The notes under the pieces: generated by a model
Seen by the model: only the letters and a program-made list of their open reading frames with translations
What the model was told of the DNA's origin: nothing
The model's database searches: none
Program-made: the position numbers and the translations under genes
In this document: positions 59,457 through 64,000 of the stretch, in pieces
Layout: every line of letters begins with the position of its first letter
How positions within the stretch are numbered: position 1 is the first letter of the stretch
Assembly (NCBI RefSeq): GCF_003347595.2
Contig: NZ_QCZK02000059.1
Span: 62,001 to 126,000, forward strand
From: Botryobacter ruber
GTDB lineage: Bacteria > Bacteroidota > Bacteroidia > Cytophagales > Hymenobacteraceae
Length of the DNA: 64,000 nt
Reading direction: 5' to 3'

Positions 59457-60902
59457 TTACTTCTTAGCCTTCACAGCGCCTTTTCCCTTTACCGGGTCCG
59501 TCCCGTTCAGGTATTCTTCCAGGTTGGTGTATCCATCACCATTCAAATCACCGTTCCGGTCTTCGGGGTTGCTGGGGTTAAGGCCATATTTCTTTTCCCA
59601 TTCGTCGGGCATACCGTCCTTGTCGGTATCCACTGGAGCTTTGCCGCCTTTGAAGGCTGGCCAACCACCTACGGCTGAGGGAGAATCGATGATGCCAGTT
59701 CCGCCGTGGGAGCCTTTTCCGGTAGCGGTTCCGGTGCGTGTTTCTTCTACTATTCTTTTATCCACTGCATCGCGTGCGGGTAAAGTAGCTCCGGCATTTT
59801 GAAGTACCGTTTTGTACGCCTCTGCTGCACTTTTCTCCGGTAAAGCGACACTTACCTCGAAAGCTTTAGCGGCTTTGGCTTCGTCTCTTTTGGCTTCAGG
59901 CACTTTTTTGAGGTCTACGGCGAGCCAGTTGTTTTTGGTCATGGCTGGGTTGCCTTCCATCACGTTTCCGGAAACGTACCACTGGCCGATGCCTTTGGCT
60001 TTGTTTTCGTTATAGCTGGCCTGTACAAACTTCAGTTCTTTGGGTGTGGCAGGTCCTGGTTTGTAGTAGTTGTTCACCAGGTTGAGTTTTGAGGCGCCGC
60101 CTGGTATTTCTACCTCGCCACCGTAAGCTGCATTGGCATTGCCCCAGTTGTAGATAACGTTGTGGCGGTAATCTACCAGCGCAATGGTATCGTGGGCGCG
60201 GGCGCCGTTGAAGCGGATAGCACGGCTGTTGAGGTGTGCCATCAGGTTGTGGTGGTACGAGGCATTTTGTCCGCCCCACACGCCACCATAGCCACGCACG
60301 CCTTTCATATGCCCTGCCTTATACAGGCCTTCGCTGATGATGCTCCATTGCACCGTCGTGTTTTTGGTATCGTACATAGCGGCTACCTCTTCGTTTGCCC
60401 AGCTAAAAGAACAGTGGTCGACAATCACATCGTGGCAGTTCTCCATATCAAAGCCGTACAGGCCTCTCGGGTCGGTGCCGCCGGGACGGGAGCGGATGTA
60501 GCGCACGATGATATTGCCGTGGTTCCCACCCTGGCTTTTGGCCCTGGCCCCGTTGATGATAAAGGAATGGCCTTTCAGGGTAATGCCGTCGCCGGGAGCA
60601 GTCTGGCCTGCTATGGTTATGTTGGAACGCTTCACATTAACAGGCGACTGCAGCTCAATGGTACCGCCTACCTGAAACACAATCGTAATAGGCTCGCCGG
60701 GATATTCTTCAAACGCTTGCCGGAAACTGCCGGGACCGGAATCGTTCAGGTTAGTTACTTCTACTACTTTGCCTCCTCTGCCGCCGGTGGCGTATTTTCC
60801 AAAACCTTCCGCTCCGGGAAAAGCCAGTTGCTGTGCACTGGCAGCGCTTAGGGTGAAAGGGGCGATGGCGTAGAGGAGGTACTTTAATAGGTTAGATTTC
60901 AT
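59457..60902 (-). CDS. Pectate lyase, PL1 family, second copy
   Basis: 481 residues with a Sec signal ending LSAASAQ. The start LAFPGAEGFGKYATGGRGGK with VTNLNDSGPGSFRQAFEEYP matches the PL1 at 39940. Other shared segments are TIAGQTAPGDGITLKG, VDHCSFSWANEE and NLMAHLNSRAIRFNGARAHD. The two copies differ strongly in the last segment, where the first copy has RNPRPG, suggesting different specificity. The C-terminus has a calcium-type unit (DTDKDGMPDEWEKKYGLNPS, then DLNGDGYTNLEEYLNGTDP) like a dockerin or EF-hand repeat. It stands alone on the minus strand between a terminator and an inverted-repeat element. Confidence 0.9.
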   Translation of the reverse strand: MKSNLLKYLLYAIAPFTLSAASAQQLAFPGAEGFGKYATGGRGGKVVEVTNLNDSGPGSFRQAFEEYPGEPITIVFQVGGTIELQSPVNVKRSNITIAGQTAPGDGITLKGHSFIINGARAKSQGGNHGNIIVRYIRSRPGGTDPRGLYGFDMENCHDVIVDHCSFSWANEEVAAMYDTKNTTVQWSIISEGLYKAGHMKGVRGYGGVWGGQNASYHHNLMAHLNSRAIRFNGARAHDTIALVDYRHNVIYNWGNANAAYGGEVEIPGGASKLNLVNNYYKPGPATPKELKFVQASYNENKAKGIGQWYVSGNVMEGNPAMTKNNWLAVDLKKVPEAKRDEAKAAKAFEVSVALPEKSAAEAYKTVLQNAGATLPARDAVDKRIVEETRTGTATGKGSHGGTGIIDSPSAVGGWPAFKGGKAPVDTDKDGMPDEWEKKYGLNPSNPEDRNGDLNGDGYTNLEEYLNGTDPVKGKGAVKAKK

Positions 60903-60943
60903 GTGCTTGAAAGGGCGTTTATTATATTTTTAAAAATTTTCTG

Positions 60944-61091
60944 CAGGGACAGGTCGCGACCTGTCCAATCGGCTGCGAATAATCGTGCACCAATTAAATA
61001 AACATACATCTGCTAGATAACCAAAATCCAACGAAAGAAATGATTGCAGAATTGCCGGTCCACGATTGGACAGGTCGCGACCTGTCCCTAC
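60944..61091. repeat. Inverted-repeat element, 'GGGACAGGTCGCGACC' arms
   Basis: Arms CAGGGACAGGTCGCGACCTG...CCAATCG (60944-60971) and CGATTGGACAGGTCGCGACC...TGTCCCTAC (61063-61091). Each arm is itself a palindrome. The core GGACAGG/CCTGTCC recurs in the adjacent terminator stem at 61104-61129. Confidence 0.88.
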
Positions 61092-61096
61092 TACAT

Positions 61097-61129
61097 AAAA
61101 AAATCAGGACAGGTGGTGGCCTGTCCTGA
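61097..61129 (-). terminator. Terminator of the symporter-GH127 operon
   Basis: Perfect 10-bp arms TCAGGACAGG and CCTGTCCTGA with a 6-nt loop, and seven A on the plus strand (T-run on the minus strand). It starts 6 bp after the GH127 stop. Confidence 0.93.
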
Positions 61130-61135
61130 AATCAA

Positions 61136-63178
61136 TTATCTGTTCAATGGCATCCAGACAGACATTTCGGAATGGCCTCTGTTGCCCCAGGCATAGTAAG
61201 GGACCAATCTTACCTGCATGGCCTGGTCTTTTTTGGAAACCTCGCGGTACAGTTGGTTCTTCCACTCTTTATCCTGCACCACCTGGGCTTTTCCTTCCAG
61301 GCTCATCACGTCGCTGTTTTCAATTTTAATGAGCTTCGGCGTAAACTGAATATCGGCAGGAATCGCTACGTTGAAAATATCCTGTCCTTTCGGGAAGTCC
61401 ACCGACTCTACGCAGTACACTACAGGTCCTCGCTTAACAGCCACCTGGCCACGGGTTTCTTCTACCAGCGGATTTGCTTCAATCAGCTTGGCCTCCATGG
61501 GCAGAATCAGCTCTACTTTATCGCCTTTGCTCCATTTGCCGCTTATCTCTGCATATTCGCCTGGTGTTACTTTGGCGTCAGCAGGTTTTCCGTTTACAAG
61601 AATCTTCGCATCGTTTGCCCATCCCGGAATACGCATAAACAGGGAGAACTCTTTTTTGCGCGGCACCTGGTCCAGCGTTACATTGATGTTGCCATCCCAC
61701 GGATAGTTCGTTACCTGTGTTAGCTTCACCTCGGAACCATCTTTGAGTTTGGTAGCCAGTTTGCTGCCACCGTACAGGTTAAACCAAAGGCCTTTGTCGG
61801 ATACGCTGTAGGCGTAGTTGTTTACTTCGGCTACGGTGCGCACCACGTTTGGCGGGCAGCAGTTGGAGAGGCCGATGTAGCCAACACGGTCTTTAGACCA
61901 GCGCTGCTTAAACGGCAGTTCGTCTGAGTACGCCAGCGGGTTGGTGTACAAAAATTCGGTTCCTTTCAGGCTGATGCCCGAGAGCACGCTGTTGTACAGG
62001 GCCAGTTCCATCACATCGGCATACTGTGCTTTACCGGTCAGCTGCAGCATGCGCCAGTTCCAGAGTACGTTGCCAATGTTGGCGCAGGTTTCGTTGTGAG
62101 CCGTATGGTTCGGCAACTGGTAATCGCGTCCGAAGGCCTGGTGGATTTTCTGTACATCCTTCGGGTTATAAGAAGTTCCGTCCGGCGATACGCCGTCGTA
62201 GAGGGAGCCTAAGCCACCGGTAACGTACATTTTGTGTTGCGTCACATCGTCCCACATCAGGTCGAGCGTGTTGAGCAGCGTCTTGTCACCAGTTTCGGCG
62301 TATACGTCGGCTACACCGGCATACAGGTAACTGGCTCTAACGGCGTGGCCCATGGCTTTCGTCTGGTCGCGGAACGGGATGCGGTCCTGGTTGTCGTCGG
62401 TACCTTCGTCGGTCAGGCCACGGATGTTAATCAGGTTCTGGGCCAGCTCCAGGTATTTTTTGTCGCCGGTGGTGCGGTACATTTCCACAATACCCATGTA
62501 GTGCGACGGGCAGATAGCGTTACGCGCCAGTTGCGGTGAAGCTGTTTTGTAGTAGTTGTACAGGAAGTCAGTGGCTTTGATAGCAACATTAAGCAGGTTC
62601 GTTTTGCCTGTTGCACGGTGATGCACGCAGGCGGCTGTCATTAAGTGCCCCAGGTTGTAAGTTTCAAAATTTACTTTATCCTGGAAAGCAGAACCACTGC
62701 CCTTGTCATTCTTTTTCTGGATGATAGCAGGCGTATAGATGTAGCCATCCGGCTGCTGCACTTTGGCAATTACAGCAATGGCACGGTCCATTTCCTTGTC
62801 CAGTTGCGGGTCTTTGGTAATGGCATAGGTAGCAGCCAACGACTCCAGTACTTTGTAAAAGTCACCGTCGTGGAACGATGGGCCTTTGTGCTCGCCTTCG
62901 GCTAAACCTGCTGCAATCTCGAAGTTCCGGAACGCATGGCTTACCTCCGGGTTGTTGTAGATAGCCCAGATATTAGGCACCATGGCCTTTTGAGCAACCT
63001 GGAAACGGTCGGCCCAGAAGCCGTTCGTCCAGACAGCATCGCCTAAATCGACGCTGCTCAGTTTGGCATGCGAACTTTTGGAAGTGTTCACTAGAGGCTT
63101 GTTTTGCGCCACCAGCGAACCGCCTGATGCTAAAATACAACTTAATGCTACACAGAACGTGCGGGTAATTTTATTCAT
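61136..63178 (-). CDS. DUF1680 glycoside hydrolase, GH127-like (beta-L-arabinofuranosidase)
   Basis: 680 residues from ATG 63178, chosen because the Sec signal (CVALSCILASGGSLVAQ) follows; the frame is open to 63208. The (alpha/alpha)6-barrel family is identified by FEIAAGLAEGEHKGPSFHDG, NETCANIGNVLWNWRM (Glu363, Cys365) and SNCCPPNVVRTVAE (Cys440-Cys441). These match the zinc-thiolate site of GH127, in which cysteine is the nucleophile. From memory of Bifidobacterium HypBA1, the acid/base glutamate 16 residues before the Glu of ETC appears here as Gln (HQAFG). That may mark a different subfamily or substrate. It likely removes L-arabinofuranose or a related sugar from pectic side chains. It is co-directional with the symporter 91 bp upstream. 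Confidence 0.88.
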   Translation of the reverse strand: MNKITRTFCVALSCILASGGSLVAQNKPLVNTSKSSHAKLSSVDLGDAVWTNGFWADRFQVAQKAMVPNIWAIYNNPEVSHAFRNFEIAAGLAEGEHKGPSFHDGDFYKVLESLAATYAITKDPQLDKEMDRAIAVIAKVQQPDGYIYTPAIIQKKNDKGSGSAFQDKVNFETYNLGHLMTAACVHHRATGKTNLLNVAIKATDFLYNYYKTASPQLARNAICPSHYMGIVEMYRTTGDKKYLELAQNLINIRGLTDEGTDDNQDRIPFRDQTKAMGHAVRASYLYAGVADVYAETGDKTLLNTLDLMWDDVTQHKMYVTGGLGSLYDGVSPDGTSYNPKDVQKIHQAFGRDYQLPNHTAHNETCANIGNVLWNWRMLQLTGKAQYADVMELALYNSVLSGISLKGTEFLYTNPLAYSDELPFKQRWSKDRVGYIGLSNCCPPNVVRTVAEVNNYAYSVSDKGLWFNLYGGSKLATKLKDGSEVKLTQVTNYPWDGNINVTLDQVPRKKEFSLFMRIPGWANDAKILVNGKPADAKVTPGEYAEISGKWSKGDKVELILPMEAKLIEANPLVEETRGQVAVKRGPVVYCVESVDFPKGQDIFNVAIPADIQFTPKLIKIENSDVMSLEGKAQVVQDKEWKNQLYREVSKKDQAMQVRLVPYYAWGNRGHSEMSVWMPLNR

Positions 63179-63269
63179 AAATATGTTATTTAAGGGCTGG
63201 ATAAACATAACAGGTTAACTATTTTTAAAGTTCGCCAAACCTGTTTTTCTGCTAACGTCTGTTAAGTTA

Positions 63270-64000
63270 TTATTTCATTTTAAGCTCTCTTTCTTTTCGC
63301 TCCTGTTCCGTTTGCTTCTTTCCGCCTGCCAGGATGGCCACGATAAAACCAACGATGAAGATGGTAGCAGTTCCTACCACTATGGCCAGGTTCGCATGCA
63401 ACGGACTCTGAAACTGGAGCCACAGCCCATCGGTAAACAGCTTCGGCGAAAGGCTCGCCCAGGCAATGGCTACTATACCTGCCAACACACCCACTAAGGC
63501 ATGGTTGCTCTGCACCTTATACGACACCACACCCAGCAGGAAAAGGCCCAGCATACCGCCGCTGAAGATAGACGACAAAGCCCACCAGGCATCGAGCGCA
63601 CTCTTTACCTGCATCATCGCCAACGACACCACAATGCTGATAATGCCCATGATGAGCGAGGTAATATACAGCACCTTCATCGACTGCTTACCCGTTGCTC
63701 TTTTATTGAAAAAGCGCTTGTAGTAGTCGGTGAGGATAACGGTGGCGGAGCTGTTGATGCTCGTGGAAACGGTACTCATGCCTGCTGCAAAAATAGAGGC
63801 AATCAGTAAGCCGGTCACACCGGCCGGTAAACCGTTCACGATGAAGTAAGGAAATATTTTGTCGGCCATGCCTTCCGCTTTCAGTGCCTCAGGCAGCAAC
63901 TGCGGCTGCGTCTGGTAGTAAGCAAACAGGGCTGTACCAATCATAAAGAACAGCAGCGATACGGGCACGTACAGCAGACTACCGAGCCAGGTAGAGGCAA
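63270..64000 (-). CDS. Sodium:solute symporter (SSS), N-terminus beyond window
   Basis: The frame continues to the window edge, with at least 243 codons and no start within it (63968 is a GTG that is probably internal). Residues ASTWLGSLLYVPVSLLFFMI, then IASIFAAGMSTVSTSINSSA and LSSIFSGGMLGLFLLGVVSY, are those of the second half of SGLT-like symporters. Several membrane helices are followed by a charged tail (KKQTEQERKERELKMK). It precedes GH127 on the same strand by 91 bp, so symporter and hydrolase probably form one operon for uptake of the released sugar. It is a different subtype from the symporter at 19260. Confidence 0.88.
   Translation of the reverse strand, partial: ASTWLGSLLYVPVSLLFFMIGTALFAYYQTQPQLLPEALKAEGMADKIFPYFIVNGLPAGVTGLLIASIFAAGMSTVSTSINSSATVILTDYYKRFFNKRATGKQSMKVLYITSLIMGIISIVVSLAMMQVKSALDAWWALSSIFSGGMLGLFLLGVVSYKVQSNHALVGVLAGIVAIAWASLSPKLFTDGLWLQFQSPLHANLAIVVGTATIFIVGFIVAILAGGKKQTEQERKERELKMK

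Noticed and set aside
1..64000. Insertion sequences, prophage, rRNA or tRNA genes
   Set aside because: No transposase, integrase or phage structural gene and no convincing tRNA or rRNA sequence was recognised; a covariance-model scan would be needed to exclude small RNAs.

Overview
The window looks like a Bacteroidota chromosome, most likely Cytophagales (a Hymenobacteraceae-type genome such as the Pontibacter group). The grounds are a SusC/SusD pair, lipoproteins, start sites without strong Shine-Dalgarno sequences, and many secreted polysaccharide-degrading enzymes. Placement below phylum level is inference. No transposase, integrase, prophage, CRISPR array, rRNA or tRNA gene was recognised.

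Left part (1-18.9 kb) is mixed housekeeping and accessory DNA. It holds two DUF4178 proteins (one cut by the left edge), a cysE-cysK cysteine operon, an MFS exporter, a two-helix PH-like membrane protein, and a HEAT-repeat lipoprotein fused to a cyclophilin. It continues with a DUF3037/HipA-like kinase pair, a glycosyltransferase, a large secreted beta-helix protein, an AAA+ ATPase, an epimerase convergent with an AraC regulator, and an SdpR/SdpI-like pair.

Centre (19-46.4 kb) is a pectin-directed polysaccharide utilisation region. It holds a sodium:solute symporter, a Tat-lipoprotein GH106 alpha-L-rhamnosidase, susC, susD and a surface glycan-binding-type DUF5123 beta-helix lipoprotein. A response regulator, histidine kinase and PepSY-like trio follows, then two DUF1593 (nucleoside-hydrolase-like) secreted proteins, a PL1 pectate lyase, a second GH106 and a GH105 unsaturated rhamnogalacturonyl hydrolase. 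A 13-codon relic of a GH105-type start before the second GH106 points to a local duplication or insertion. On the right, CE15, PL1, GH127 and another symporter (57.9-64 kb) extend the same theme. Rhamnose, arabinose, uronic acid and ester chemistry together suggest rhamnogalacturonan (I and/or II).

Right centre (46.5-57.3 kb) is the most unusual block. In order it encodes a DeoR-type regulator, a fucose-isomerase-superfamily enzyme, a two-subunit transketolase, a complete ribose-type ABC importer (lipoprotein binding protein, DUF2291 protein, double-ATPase, permease) and a glycerol-kinase-like FGGY kinase. Isomerase plus kinase plus split transketolase, with no aldolase or epimerase, fits import of a monosaccharide, isomerisation to a ketose, phosphorylation, and transketolase cleavage. 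This is the logic of the non-oxidative D-apiose pathway. D-apiose occurs in rhamnogalacturonan II, so the locus may link polymer degradation outside the cell to catabolism of its rare branched pentose. The substrate assignment is inference.

Two identical 17-bp palindromic sites precede the first symporter and the ABC operon, with looser versions before susC and the DUF1593 pair; they may be a shared operator. Intergenic spaces are crowded with at least six families of short inverted repeats, including a composite element present twice and a 'CTGCACCTGCCACCA' family with about a dozen copies. Some of these repeats supply the stop codons of neighbouring genes.
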